From Microglena sp. YARC (taxonomy: Eukaryota; Chlorophyta; Chlorophyceae; Chlamydomonadales; Chlamydomonadaceae), in contig CM039464.1 in NCBI GenBank assembly GCA_022414725.1, positions 8,599,447 to 8,663,446 on the forward strand: 64,000 bases of DNA, in the 5' to 3' direction. A program made the position numbers and the translations under genes. The notes under the pieces are model-generated. The model worked only from the letters and a program-made list of their open reading frames with translations. It was not told where the DNA came from and made no database searches. Positions 63,349 through 64,000 of this stretch are shown piece after piece (position 1 is the stretch's first letter; every line of letters begins with the position of its first letter).

Positions 63349-64000
63349 CTGCTTGCTTGCTAGCTGCAATATGTCTTATTTATTTTGATGATTAGTTGGA
63401 AGATCCTCCTGGATGTTTGAGGAGCATCCAACAAAGGACCACATGCTGAGGTTCATAGCGCTCTTGTCCGAGGTGCTGAAGTTGAACTTGAACTTGGCTA
63501 CGTAGCTCCAGCCAGAAATTTGGCTGCCCGCCGTTTTGGGCAGTAAAGAAAACATTTATCAGGAAAATGTAAACGATCTTGCTTGCCACCACCACTACCA
63601 CCCAGCACCATTACCACCACCACCACTACCACCCAGTACCACTACCACCACTACCACTACCACACACCACCATTACCATCCACCACCATGACCACCACCA
63701 CCACTACCACCATTACCACCACCACGACCACCCACCACCATTACCACCACCACCACTGCCACCCACCACCAATACCACCACCACCACCACCAATACCACC
63801 CACCACCATTACCACCACCACCACCACCACCATTACCACCATTACCACCACCACGACCACCCACCACCATTACCACCACCACCACTGCCGCCCACCACCA
63901 CTACCACCCAGGTGCTGGCAGCCTTCGACGCAGCCCTGCGTGTGGGAGGAAGTCACCCTGGGCTGCTTGAGGAGGAGGATGGCGTGCACGACATCATGAT
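13157..64000 (+). CDS. Giant multi-exon gene for an ankyrin-repeat protein; 32 exons seen, 3' end beyond the window
   Basis: Gene-level entry. Thirty-two exons were placed from protein-like composition, splice sites and reading phase. Phases agree through exons 1-10 and 12-25, break inside exon 11, and are uncertain around exons 26-28. Predicted product exceeds 2,600 residues. It comprises four ankyrin-type units (residues about 5-165), a Ser/Pro-rich linker (165-320), a long middle with four W-x-V-x-W-x-D/G-G modules (about 730, 900, 1145, 1365) recalling the C-terminal half of MIB/HERC2 domains, an acidic Lys/Glu patch (about 1700), and Ala/Glu-rich helical segments toward the C-terminus. 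No catalytic motif, signal peptide or membrane span was seen, so a cytoplasmic scaffold is the best guess. Coding sequence is only about 16 percent of the 51 kb. Nearly every intron carries copies of the neighbouring exon edges. Two or more genes in a row is the alternative, but no internal start or end is evident before exon 26. Confidence 0.7.
13640..14035. repeat. GTGTGTG/GTAATCAGTG minisatellite (intron 1)
   Basis: Units of about 40 bp combining GTAATCAGTG, TATGTGTGTGTG and GTGGGGTG. G/T-rich, on the donor side of intron 1. Confidence 0.85.
14125..14325 (-). mobile_element. tRNA-derived SINE, copy 2
   Basis: Shares AACACCTGGTGGGGCGTGG and TACCATAGCGGTTGACAGCG (plus strand) with the copy at 2802. 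The minus-strand head has ATGGTAGAGC (A box) and GGTTTGAATTCC (B box). More diverged than copy 1. Confidence 0.6.
14433..14480 (+). mobile_element. Dispersed element B fragment
   Basis: AGCCTATTTGGCCTACCCCT then GGACTGTAACATACAC. The same 3' end is found at 28695, 29249 and 42486, and inverted at 49380, 54527 and 59587. Confidence 0.6.
14757..15105. repeat. 31-bp tandem repeat (intron 1)
   Basis: About eleven copies of a unit like TTGTTACGCCTTGCCACGTG plus AAAATTGACAA. Single pieces (CGCCTTGCCACGGGGCG) recur near 19075 and 19275, and the core resembles the CGCCTGGTGGGGCG part of the SINE, from which it may have expanded. Confidence 0.85.
15125..15259 (+). CDS. Exon 2: ankyrin unit
   Basis: Acceptor GTGCAG, donor GTGGGT, phase 2 to 2. 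Completes the helix GQVQLVELLLLHNAD and adds the next unit GYTALHHAAWKGHAPVIRAL. This is a textbook ankyrin consensus (TALHHAA..GH), so the junctions with exons 1 and 3 are secure. Confidence 0.85.
15296..15440 (+). repeat. Echo of exon 2 (intron 2)
   Basis: Most of exon 2 repeated (CTCCTGCTGCTGCACAGTGC to CGCCCTCTGCCCAAC), with one extra C and a changed donor (AAC/GTGGGT). The duplication therefore pre-dates some divergence. C-rich tract 15585-15690 follows, before the exon 3 acceptor. Confidence 0.85.
15702..16226 (+). CDS. Exon 3: last ankyrin unit and Ser/Pro-rich linker
   Basis: Begins HVPVDFEASIKGETPLALAA, continuing the ankyrin array with REECVQLLLRRGADAELVNN. After the capping helix (DRQYVEKVRKLSRKKEPPP) comes a disordered linker rich in Ser, Pro, Gly and Arg (GGSFRGSSSRSINSLR; SRRVTARSNAPSP), a likely phosphorylation-rich region. 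Donor GTGAAT, phase 2. Confidence 0.8.
16230..16580. repeat. GT-rich tandem repeat, donor side of intron 3
   Basis: Four or five units of about 75 bp: TAGAATACCCACTGTGTGTG, TGGCTGGTGGGGAGAG, then (TG)n. No coding function. Confidence 0.9.
16597..16985. repeat. (ACC)n-rich tract with exon 4 echo, acceptor side of intron 3
   Basis: ACCACCACC/ACCATCACC/AATACCACT repeats. At 16665-16710 it contains an echo of the exon 4 start (CCCATGTACAAGCCGCCTGG). Confidence 0.9.
17001..17388 (+). CDS. Exon 4
   Basis: Acceptor TACCCAG, donor GTATGC; enters in phase 2, leaves in phase 0. Starts AHPMYKPPGSNANSSQ and continues with MPLEAGLLLDPATHLVFYQV and LEADVAPE-like end (LVEADVAPE). The 5' codons are duplicated upstream at about 16665-16710. 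No known domain recognised. Confidence 0.75.
17440..18835 (+). repeat. About eleven echoes of exon 4 end (intron 4)
   Basis: Copies of AGCGCAGCTTGGTGGAGGCT to GCACCTGAG/GTA. Early copies are spaced by A/T microsatellites. From about 17880 a homogenised unit of about 137 bp repeats seven times (with TAAATTAATATTTATAATAA). Each copy keeps a GTAA-type donor. Confidence 0.9.
18885..19060 (+). mobile_element. Dispersed element C with (ATAA)n tail, two copies
   Basis: GAGGTTGAGGGGGCCAGCTC, GTTTGCTTGCACTGGGGCCA, CCAAGCCCTCCATAAATAAA. Related copies: 45725-45870, 55990-56040 and inverted 56175-56235. A SINE-like family is inferred from the tails and dispersal. Confidence 0.55.
19730..21165 (+). repeat. 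Eight echoes of exon 5 start (intron 4)
   Basis: Copies near 19738, 19939, 20086, 20228, 20333, 20685, 20967 and 21118, each TTGCAG + GTAGGCTGCAAGCCAGTGGT + CCCTCATGG, between CCCCTCCCCT-rich spacers. Most can be read as 39-base in-frame cassettes if ATG/GTACCC is used as a donor. Confidence 0.9.
20455..20645. other. AGCGC-rich patch in intron 4
   Basis: GCGCTTAAGCGC is a perfect palindrome, and AGCGC/GCGCTT motifs occur over ten times in 190 bp (e.g. GCGCTTTGCAGTGCAAAAAG). Base usage differs sharply from the surrounding CCCTCC tract. Possibly a small inserted element. Confidence 0.5.
21264..21456 (+). CDS. Exon 5
   Basis: Acceptor CTTGCAG. Reads VGCKPVVAAVSLMVPLCAVL then GVSEIAEIGQLKAEDFEACD and TLLGDIIAAWEG. 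The donor GTGTAG after CCCCGGAG gives phase 1, which matches exon 6. The first 39 bases are echoed eight times upstream, the 3' end several times downstream, so the exact 3' limit is less certain. Confidence 0.65.
21457..22250 (+). repeat. Echoes of exon 5 end, G-rich spacers (intron 5)
   Basis: At least five copies of GGGCGAGGGAGGGGAGGGCC + CCGGAGGTGTAGGTGGG, and three variant copies (GGAAGGTCCCGGAGGTGGAG). The spacers are GTGTGGGGTGG-like. Confidence 0.85.
22380..22714 (+). repeat. Three echoes of exon 6 start (intron 5)
   Basis: ATAGGTGAGTCCAAGCGCCC + TGCCAACCAACAACAG at about 22400, 22502 and 22598, spaced by CACCCACACCC. The stretch AG/GTGAGT works in principle as both acceptor and donor. 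Confidence 0.85.
22715..23115 (+). CDS. Exon 6
   Basis: Acceptor AATGTAG, phase 1. Begins ESKRPANQQQPSTPSMYQLL, then VEYGLVKLLPIAGEVGATL and a helical stretch SRFEASRLREMMARVKVLQD. Ends DDLGPDAEKRFK before GTACGA, phase 0. Function unknown. Confidence 0.75.
23116..23849 (+). repeat. Echoes of exon 6 end and exon 7 start (intron 6)
   Basis: Exon 6 end copies at 23218-23250 and 23350-23450; exon 7 start copies at 23560-23620 and 23702-23760 (GTCCGTGACTTGGTGGATGA). C-rich CACCC and poly-C spacers. Confidence 0.9.
23850..24113 (+). CDS. Exon 7
   Basis: Acceptor CCTTGCAG, donor GTAAGA, phases 0 and 0. Begins VRDLVDDGIVRAAAGQLTRS and ends NKVVARNLVGFLEEP. Two truncated copies of the first 20 codons precede it (about 23560 and 23702), each with its own TTGCAG. 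Confidence 0.8.
24114..24604 (+). repeat. Purine-rich minisatellite with exon 7 end echo (intron 7)
   Basis: GGAGGGTAAGGAGGGAAGG units follow the GTAAGA donor and look like expansions of it. An echo of the exon end (GGTCACAAGGAACTTGGTCG + GATTCCTGG) with GTAAGG donor is at 24473-24520. Confidence 0.85.
24605..25309 (+). repeat. Eight echoes of exon 8 start, 92-bp unit (intron 7)
   Basis: CCTGCAGGATGACCCAGATG + GCCTGTGGTGGCGTGTGCTG, then TGACC and GAATTTGAGTTTGAATTTG. In every copy the exon frame meets TGA where the true exon has TGG, so inclusion would truncate the protein. Confidence 0.95.
25310..26377 (+). CDS. Exon 8: largest exon, two W-x-V-x-W modules
   Basis: 356 codons, phases 0 and 0, acceptor CCTGCAG, donor GTAGGC. 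Module 1: LWWRVLWPDGEIRVHSTGGG then TFDL. Module 2: VVWEVRWEGGTVAEFTLG. This V-x-W-x-D/G-G...G spacing resembles the tail of MIB/HERC2 domains, but the family call is tentative. It ends with VGMVVRDLGRGVYRGLMVRK, which resembles an SH3-like barrel edge. No frameshift. Confidence 0.85.
26378..27221 (+). repeat. Echoes of exon 8 end and exon 9 start, with introner-like ends (intron 8)
   Basis: Exon 8 end copies at 26521-26592, 26701-26745 and 26815-26850. Exon 9 start copy at 27081-27140. Between them lie AAGCTGATCAGCACTTAGCC + (CCTAAACCA)n and AAGTGCTGACCAGCTTCCCC, the terminal motifs of the introner-like family. Confidence 0.8.
27222..27387 (+). CDS. Exon 9
   Basis: Acceptor CACCCAG, donor GTAAGT, leaves in phase 1. 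Reads GDVQKQIARMGPEYLMPRHL then VVVTDANSAPGMLVQRAYRN. A first, slightly diverged copy of its 5' two fifths is at 27081-27140. Its last 45 or so bases are echoed at least five times downstream. Confidence 0.75.
27388..28230 (+). repeat. Echoes of exon 9 end with CCTGAAATAG minisatellite (intron 9)
   Basis: Copies of AACCGGGCTGC...GCCAAGGCTATGATGATC/GGTAAGTG near 27632, 27797, 27890, 28060 and 28180, spaced by CCTGAAATAGCCTGGAACAA units. Confidence 0.9.
28567..28655 (-). mobile_element. tRNA-derived SINE, truncated copy 3
   Basis: AACGCCTGGTGGGGCGTGGT and GCCATCGCGGTTGACGACGA are shared with copy 1, but the tRNA-like head is missing. It sits between exon 10 echoes. Confidence 0.6.
28865..29245. 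mobile_element. Dispersed element D copy
   Basis: ACAAGTTCTAAGAAAGTGTC, GCTGTCGGACAAACGGATGG and a GGGGCTTCAGCCCCGGGACC + CCTGGGGGGTCC end recall element D at 12040. Diverged. Confidence 0.4.
29634..29945 (+). CDS. Exon 10: third W-x-V-x-W module
   Basis: Acceptor TTCACAG, donor GTGTGT, phases 1 and 1. Contains TWRVQWPDGSSQTYLTGGNG then RFQLCFAQ, the best match in the protein to a MIB/HERC2 tail (W-D-G-S...Y..G..G.FDL). The codons CTTGTAAGC near the 5' end contain a GTAAG, which is a possible internal donor. Confidence 0.8.
29946..30900 (+). repeat. Six echoes of exon 10 end with (TG)n(G)n spacers (intron 10)
   Basis: Units of about 145 bp: GGCACCGTGCGCTACGTGAA + TGACCCTCCCACCCAGGCAG + GCGCAGATGGAACCGGCCG/GT, then (GT)n and poly-G. 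Later copies lose single bases (e.g. CACCAGGCAG), so they decay with distance from the exon. Confidence 0.95.
31100..32868 (+). repeat. Echoes of exon 11 start, CCCTAAA strings and poly-C (intron 10)
   Basis: Copies of ACAGACATGGTAGCCACCAG + CTTTGGAGAGCG near 31311 (very short), 32227, 32336, 32438, 32567, 32658 and 32764. Spacers are AACCCTAAAACC and poly-C. 31450-32150 is unlike the flanks and shows no gene. Confidence 0.85.
32869..33168 (+). CDS. Exon 11, frame-broken near its 3' end
   Basis: Acceptor CCACCAG, phase 1 (D-MLATSFGERLFAGGMLQLYE). Open through GEWVTIFSAKRGLRVELHTS. After KRKK the likely coding sequence moves through the other frames (a STMADGSPVPDKRKER frame, then DGDGDEEAVTRARRPKG), ending LIQPVKLVSVK before GTGAGA in phase 0, which fits exon 12. 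Two small indels in runs of C or G, around 33010-33095, would explain this. They may be sequencing errors or real damage. Confidence 0.6.
33330..34500. repeat. AATGTACCTCATTTTACAA repeats and AGGGCTAATTAGCCCT palindromes (intron 11)
   Basis: Six units of about 21 bp at 33338-33460. AGGGCTAATTAGCCCT near 34440 is a perfect palindrome, with relatives near 33510. A 180-bp direct repeat (CTGCTACTCGTACCCTCACC) is at about 34144 and 34325. No gene seen at 33560-34140. Confidence 0.7.
34575..35198 (+). repeat. Three echoes of exon 12 start (intron 11)
   Basis: TTTTCAGGTGAAGGGTGGCG + TGACTGAGGACGGCG at about 34576, 34820 and 34986, each followed by poly-C/(CA)n and a TTATGTACCTTATT acceptor-side motif. 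Confidence 0.9.
35199..35454 (+). CDS. Exon 12: fourth W-x-V-x-W module; GC donor
   Basis: Acceptor TTTTTCAG, phase 0. Contains RVYWDVEWDDGTTGQYLIG. Ends SVTLLDS-G with the donor GCAAGT, a GC-AG intron; this use of GC is supported because phase 1 joins the next exon perfectly (DSG-NLTINSN). Confidence 0.8.
35455..36469 (+). repeat. GC-AG intron 12 with exon-end echo and CCTTTGCCTGA minisatellite
   Basis: Echo of exon 12 end at about 35701-35750 (TCTGTCACCCTGTTGGATTC + AG/GCAAGT). Then 700 bp of CCTTTGCCTGACCTTTGCCT units. The intron ends with GCTGGATTCAG, copying the exon end. Confidence 0.9.
36470..36610 (+). CDS. Exon 13; GC donor
   Basis: Follows GCTGGATTCAG, the same 11 bases (one difference) that end exon 12. 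Reads NLTINSNLAEMVAPFHKAIQ then WHNQLLQELCNVWWSS and AAVVAAAAGA. Donor GCAAGT again, phase 1. Its final 79 bases are repeated in 127-bp units downstream. Confidence 0.8.
36611..37790 (+). repeat. Exon 13 end echoed in 127-bp units (GC-AG intron 13)
   Basis: Six copies of a unit: TTCACAG/GACAACAACCAGCTGCC ... GCTGCTGGTGCAG/GCAAGC + ATTTGTTTTAATAAGGGG. Each has a 79-base exon-like core with both splice sites. 37420-37790 adds AACCCACC repeats with GCTGCTGGTGCAGG at 37530 and 37659. Confidence 0.95.
37791..37933 (+). CDS. Exon 14
   Basis: Follows TGCTGGTGCAG, a repeat of the exon 13 end. Reads EAKGTFPLWRPNVELLGFQP then DQLVLEVRKRDAPWLRWEPV, ends EQVHEAQ before GTAAGC, phase 0. Confidence 0.8.
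37934..40105 (+). repeat. Exon 14 end echoed about 20 times in 197-bp units (intron 14)
   Basis: Each unit has two echoes: CGCTGGGAACCGGTGGAGCA + CAGGTGAGC and GGTAACTGGTGGAGCAGCTT + CATAAAGCACAGGTGAGC, spaced by T-rich DNA. All retain a GTGAGC donor, while the true exon has GTAAGC. Confidence 0.95.
40300..40500 (+). repeat. Two echoes of exon 15 start (intron 14)
   Basis: CTTCCTTCCCCAGGTCGGTG + CACTCGTCAGCGAGATG at about 40310 and a shorter one at 40452. Each has a pyrimidine tract and CAG acceptor as good as the true one at 40641. Confidence 0.85.
40642..40921 (+). CDS. Exon 15
   Basis: Acceptor TTCCCCAG, phase 0. Reads VGALISEMSDRRLAKALHDL then IFKLGQVHAGDD and LTLSDDGSFLDPIFVLSPEN. Ends RADIRGVSGTT before GTATGT, phase 1. 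Confidence 0.8.
40922..41470 (+). repeat. Exon 15 end echoed about 18 times, 24-bp AG/GT unit (intron 15)
   Basis: Unit TGTGATGTGGTACCACAG/GTATGTT. The first 9 bases after the exon and the last 9 of the exon are repeated together, so each copy contains an overlapping acceptor and donor. Confidence 0.95.
41480..42365. repeat. GTGTGTAGTATGTATGTGGT minisatellite (intron 15)
   Basis: Simple G/T repeats of variable unit. His/Thr and Cys/Val open frames in it are repeat translations. Confidence 0.9.
42376..42535 (+). mobile_element. Dispersed element B, fullest copy, with (CATA)n tail
   Basis: AATTAAATTATCACTGTAGT, CCCCCGTCGGTTAAACGATT, then GTCCCTTTAGCCTATTTGGC and CTACCCCTGGACTGTAACAT before the (CATA)n tail. 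The inverted counterpart at 59587-59740 aligns end to end, which defines the element's limits. Confidence 0.65.
42869..43116 (+). CDS. Exon 16
   Basis: Acceptor GTGCCACAG resembles the exon 15 end GTACCACAG. Reads GDGTNYTDLLDIGLNLEPSL then a Ser/Ala-rich part and SGLLAWLVQEITPDRMYIES. Donor GTACGA, phase 0. Confidence 0.75.
43117..43405. repeat. (CA)n(CATA)n(C)n tract with exon echo (intron 16)
   Basis: GTACGACATCAACAGTACTC is repeated with changes at 43206. Then (CA)n, (CATA)n and poly-C, and AATACACCAGAAGAAGAA (exon 17 start echo) at about 43182. Confidence 0.85.
43406..43646 (+). CDS. Exon 17: acidic Lys/Glu region
   Basis: Acceptor ATACACCAG, phase 0. Very charged (KKKQDPGGEEEEKEEEAKEW; GEKGGDEGEKGGDEGDEKK), then EEAVEISRIQNRSKDLVHVG and GAMLIS before GTATGT, phase 1. 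The charged part could be a flexible linker or coiled coil. Confidence 0.75.
43647..44870 (+). repeat. About six echoes of exon 17 end, GGTGGT spacers (intron 17)
   Basis: GGTGGAAATCAGCCGCATCC to GGGGCTATGCTCATTTCAG/GT at 43787-43860, 44229-44305 and 44563-44626; shorter ones at 43940, 44058 and 44411. Spacers are GTGGTGTGTGTGGGG. 44640-44870 is GGTGGTGATGG repeat. Confidence 0.9.
44880..45475 (+). repeat. 28-bp AG/GTA tandem repeat (intron 17)
   Basis: About 20 copies of TATTTTTATTTGTTTGCACT + TTTTCCAG or CACG. Several junctions read TTTTTCCAG/GTATTT, a pyrimidine tract and AG fused to a donor-like GTA. The last copy leads into an exon 18 echo. Confidence 0.9.
45476..46056 (+). repeat. Echoes of exon 18 start, (CAT)n and element C pieces (intron 17)
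   Basis: AGGTATTGAGAGAGCAGCAC copies at about 45468, 45790, 45878 and 45948. (ATC)n at 45559-45655. CCCTAAACCC strings at 45925-46050. Confidence 0.8.
46057..46267 (+). CDS. Exon 18
   Basis: Acceptor TATCCAG, phase 1. Reads IESAAQDALLQLQRSLCALS then CASALSSGDECTASRSIRLV and LWLEASELALVEGPLP. Ends VVRC before GTGTGA in phase 2. Three or four decayed copies of its first 30 bases lie upstream. Confidence 0.8.
46268..46640. repeat. (TTA)n microsatellites (intron 18)
   Basis: ATTATTATT runs at 46277-46345, 46443-46500 and 46610-46632, separated by short AT-rich DNA. Confidence 0.9.
46645..47770 (+). repeat. Eight echoes of exon 19 start, about 175-bp unit (intron 18)
   Basis: GCTGTAGGGCCGCCGTCAAC + GCCTCAATCTTCACCCTCTG + GCGCTTGAGTGGCGG, then TTCACCCCTTCACCCACTG and CCCTAAACC strings. 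The nearest copies match the true exon best. Confidence 0.95.
47879..48014 (+). CDS. Exon 19
   Basis: Acceptor TCCGCTGCAG repeats the exon 18 end TCCGCTGCAG exactly. Reads AAVNASIFNLWRLSGGLASG then GDISRGLFETMRIVHVKAQA. Donor GTGTGT, phase 0. Its 5' half is echoed about eight times upstream. Confidence 0.8.
48015..48500 (+). repeat. Two echoes of exon 19 end with (GT)n and poly-G (intron 19)
   Basis: Echoes at 48080-48152 (TTTGAGACCATGCACATTGT + GCATGTCAAGG) and 48318-48372. (TG)n between, then a 40-base poly-G run near 48462. Confidence 0.9.
48501..49128 (+). repeat. Four echoes of exon 20 start with poly-C spacers (intron 19)
   Basis: ATTGCGTCAGAGTCTGCGCA + ACGATCCTTCAAGGCTTC at about 48504, 48678, 48845 and 48987. 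Spacers are CCCC/CACACC and CATTACAG-like acceptors. Confidence 0.95.
49129..49222 (+). CDS. Exon 20
   Basis: Acceptor CATTACAG, donor GTGTGT, phase 0 to 1. Reads IASESAQRSFKASTEASQSA then DLMEMAQEVA. Four copies of the first 40 bases precede it, each ending in a C-rich spacer. Confidence 0.75.
49223..50035 (+). repeat. Echoes of exon 20 end combined with inverted element B (intron 20)
   Basis: About seven copies of ATGGGCACAACACACGATGT + AGCAG/GTGTGTGTGTTTACAG. Five are followed by an element B piece (CTAGCCGGTTAAGGCGTAGC + CAAATAGGCTAAATGGG), amplified together as a unit of about 121 bp. Confidence 0.9.
50040..50588 (+). repeat. Echoes around exon 21 start, poly-C and (CA)n (intron 20)
   Basis: GGTGACATCAAGCCCTTCGC + AGCCGAGGCAGTCCATG at 50410 is a first copy of exon 21 behind a 35-base poly-C acceptor. 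TTGGATCAAGTATA motifs repeat at 50112, 50272 and 50471. Confidence 0.85.
50589..50886 (+). CDS. Exon 21: helical Ala/Glu region
   Basis: Acceptor CCCCAAG (weak but in phase 1). Reads DNQAFAAEAVHHLLAKVKMA, then RRLHFAQQTADATTQYAATA and a helix EEEDIARAEAAAEAARVAVS. Donor GTAGGA, phase 2. An earlier copy starts at 50411 behind a better poly-C/CAG acceptor. Confidence 0.7.
50887..51666 (+). repeat. Intron 21: introner-like ends, exon 21 end echo and exon 22 start echo
   Basis: Echo of exon 21 end (TGTGGTGTTAGAAATGAACA + G/GTAGGAGGGAGCGG) at 51053-51095. CTGGTCAGCA motifs at 51100-51220 and AAGTGCTGAACAGC at 51415 and 51603. Exon 22 start echo at 51475-51553. Confidence 0.8.
51667..51836 (+). 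CDS. Exon 22
   Basis: Acceptor ATAAACAG resembles the exon 21 end. Reads SFESGDELSQASNDAKALAD then LPHGRNRAVSDVTDLRDRGN and NKLKECQ. Donor GTGTGA, phase 1. A near-complete copy of the first half lies at 51475-51550. Confidence 0.75.
51837..52300 (+). repeat. About eight echoes of exon 22 end (intron 22)
   Basis: ACAATTCAACAAGTTGAAGG + AGTGCCAG/GTGTGATGG repeated, spaced by GTTCAGGGTTTAGG (G-rich telomere-like strand). Ends in poly-G at 52300-52341. Confidence 0.95.
52342..52794. other. Rest of intron 22: mixed sequence and poly-C/GTGTATCGGTGTGTAT pair
   Basis: A 110-bp direct repeat (CAGAGTGTATCGGTGTGTAT + TTCTGTATTTG) at 52587 and 52684, each preceded by poly-C. No exon recognised at 52342-52560. 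Confidence 0.7.
52795..52835 (+). CDS. Exon 23: 41-base microexon
   Basis: Needed to carry phase 1 of exon 22 to phase 0 of exon 24. Acceptor GTGTCAG, donor GTACAA. Reads AAFLRMSCNESDDK. Supported mainly by phase arithmetic and the continuous open frame. Confidence 0.5.
53033..53293 (+). CDS. Exon 24: helical segment
   Basis: Acceptor TGGCCAG, donor GTGTGT, phases 0 and 0. Reads LQSSMESSESEEDRQKYKIA, then LGEEAQVAERVLLDAHNTAM and EASEAAEAADRLLKEAN. Heptad-like hydrophobic spacing suggests coiled coil. A mutated copy of its first 90 bases starts near 52899. Confidence 0.8.
53294..53861 (+). repeat. ATGTATGT and TTGGCTTGGCTTCTCTGCTA minisatellites (intron 24)
   Basis: 55-bp unit ATCAATCAACTTGCTATCTA + AATGTATGCATG, about five copies to 53560. 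Then TTGGCTTGGCTTCTCTGCTA units to 53800. Confidence 0.9.
53862..54041 (+). CDS. Exon 25: helical segment
   Basis: Acceptor TTTTGCAG, donor GTGTGT, phases 0 and 0. Reads DEVFRENVTKLESLDSPVDQ then ARSSVQAAEAALQTLDLLCA and SAEGAKRMLEALK. Probably helical. Confidence 0.8.
54042..55565 (+). repeat. Echoes of exon 25 end and exon 26 start with GTAT repeats (intron 25)
   Basis: Exon 25 end echoes (GGGCGCCAAGCGTATGTTGG) at 54268, 54472, 54582 and 54726. Exon 26 start echoes (GCGAGCAACCGCTGCTGTTG + CATTG) at 55046, 55236 and 55374. Inverted element B at 54527-54573. Confidence 0.9.
55566..55762 (+). CDS. Exon 26; 3' limit uncertain
   Basis: Acceptor CCTGAAG, phase 0, gives ASTAAVALRAAAEWSRTASS then QAEQEVEERKGARAVQQVKL and VKNEEDIRRYNSWREDWK. 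The frame reaches a TAA at about 55761. Either the protein ends here or a non-obvious donor (near GATTGGAAGTCTCAG) leads on. A copy of the last 30 bases at 55862 lacks this stop, which favours continuation. Confidence 0.6.
55763..56568 (+). repeat. Exon 26 end echo, element C copies and exon 27 start echoes (intron 26)
   Basis: CATGGCGAGAGGATTATAAG at 55862. Element C at 55990-56040 and inverted at 56175-56235, flanking (ACCA)n. Exon 27 start echoes (GCAGGTGCAGCAGATGCTGG) at 56387 and 56479. Confidence 0.8.
56569..56759 (+). CDS. Exon 27, frame-broken; two echoes before it
   Basis: Acceptor GGCAG at 56568, donor GTAAGA after CTGAAG. Protein-like pieces occur in different frames: VQQDAGGEMAWVRSPGAEML, VWAPKAPAAGFKAFLLTG, DVLHKMMGWLAPDCL and LPDALRVYLK. 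Several small indels are needed, so this exon is either badly sequenced or decaying. Confidence 0.45.
57008..57158 (+). mobile_element. Introner-like element spanning donor to acceptor
   Basis: Starts at the GTAAG of the last exon 27 end echo (GTAAGGGAGCTGTCAGCACT) and ends GTGCTGACCAGCTTCCCCCT + ACTGTACTTGCAG directly before an exon 28 echo. The interior is CCTAAACC. At 151 bp it is the clearest case where the inverted repeats coincide with both splice sites. Confidence 0.65.
57159..57824 (+). repeat. Three echoes of exon 28 start with CCCCTGATCTACC spacers
   Basis: CTGCAGCTGAGGCACAAGGT + GGACC at about 57153, 57384 and 57650. Spacers are CCCCCTGATCTATC-like units, all C/T-rich. Confidence 0.9.
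57825..58044 (+). CDS. Exon 28
   Basis: Acceptor CCTGCAG. Reads LRHKVDPSIKLDLEDTLIYK then SLQATCSTLESIAKLAAEST. The last 60 bases before GTAGGG may contain an indel, because the best downstream join is not in phase. Three partial copies of its start lie upstream. Confidence 0.65.
58045..58478 (+). mobile_element. Introner-like sequence, intron 28
   Basis: Starts GTAGGGGGAAGCTGGTCAGT at the exon 28 donor and ends AAGTGCTGACCAGCTTCCCC + TACCATTCTTCAG. An exon 28 end echo at about 58213-58244 (TATGTGGCTCTGGCCATTTC + ATCAG/GTAGGA) splits it in two. Confidence 0.6.
58479..59190 (+). repeat. Four complete 69-base cassettes of exon 29 start with 113-bp introner-like spacers
   Basis: Cassettes at 58479-58547, 58661-58729, 58843-58911 and 59025-59093. 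Each is 23 codons (ERKAIDANRALIAITEALAV + DAK, with substitutions), flanked by CAG and GTCA. Spacers start GTCAACACTT and end AAGTGCTGACCAGCTTCCCC + TTCATCAG. Confidence 0.9.
59191..59489 (+). CDS. Exon 29
   Basis: Acceptor CATTCAG, phase 0. Reads ERKAIDANRALIAITEALAV then GEIVPLAVSKAINNAAKIGV and ATQDAVRAIADQVKVLGPAA. Donor GTGTGT, phase 2. Its first 69 bases occur as four complete in-frame cassettes upstream (58479-59093). Confidence 0.75.
59587..59740 (-). mobile_element. Dispersed element B, inverted copy with (TATG)n tail
   Basis: Reverse complement of the 42376 element, including GTTACAGTCCAGGGGTAGGC and AACAATCGTTTTACCAACGG. Its tail is the (GTAT)n run at 59500-59586. Confidence 0.65.
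60160..60345 (-). mobile_element. Dispersed element D, inverted copy
   Basis: ATTTTTGGCGGAGCCCTCTT, TCCGTCCGACCG, GTAACTAACTCGCTTC and CACTTGCGACGCTGCATAGG match element D at 12040-12400 in reverse, without the GGAT expansion. Confidence 0.55.
60355..61362 (+). repeat. Nine echoes of exon 30 start, about 115-bp unit (intron 29)
   Basis: CATCGCAGGATGGAGCCCAC + TGGTGAGCTGGTGCAGGAGG + CCGTTCTCTGCATCCCCCAC, then GGGACGATAATTGTATTGTG and CTATACAAAT. Many copies have GTGAGC 14 bases into the cassette, which the true exon (GGGGAGC) lacks. Confidence 0.95.
61363..61567 (+). CDS. Exon 30
   Basis: Acceptor CATCGCAG, phase 2. Reads MEPTGELVQEAVLCMSQGQE then EASVLLQALIPPPVEEKADG and an acidic Pro/Ala linker, SAAQILEEERTIQ. 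Donor GTGATA, phase 0. Nine echoes of its start precede it. Confidence 0.75.
61568..62984 (+). repeat. Echoes of exon 30 end and exon 31 start, CA/C and AACCC repeats (intron 30)
   Basis: Exon 30 end echoes (GAGGAGGAGCGTACCATTCA + G/GT) at 61735-61757 and 61935-61957. Exon 31 start echoes (CAGGCATCCATCGCCAGAGT + TGCTGTGGACG) at 62615 and 62833. Spacers are (CA)n, CCCCTGATACC and CAACCCAACC. Confidence 0.9.
62985..63194 (+). CDS. Exon 31
   Basis: Acceptor TAATCCAG, donor GTACTT, phases 0 and 0. Reads AFIASVAVDVAKGAVSWGRR then LPKAVLPPYNGAEEEEDHRT and LRVIALMPK. Confidence 0.75.
63195..63911 (+). repeat. (TTGC)n, exon 31 end echo and (ACC)n (intron 31)
   Basis: GCTTGCTTGC run at 63240-63362. 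Echo of exon 31 end (CAAAGGACCACATGCTGAGG + TTCATAGCGCTC) at 63428-63472. ACCACCATTACC repeats 63585-63910 before the acceptor. Confidence 0.9.
63912..64000 (+). CDS. Exon 32, partial
   Basis: Acceptor CACCCAG, phase 0. Reads VLAAFDAALRVGGSHPGLLE then EEDGVHDIM and runs off the window, still open. Confidence 0.7.
   Translation, partial: MLAAFDAALRVGGSHPGLLEEEDGVHDIM

Noticed and set aside
63220..63370. Leu-Leu-Ala-Cys repeat after exon 31 as coding sequence
   Set aside because: (TTGC)n behind a GTACTT donor; exon 31 has a matching acceptor downstream and an end echo at 63428.
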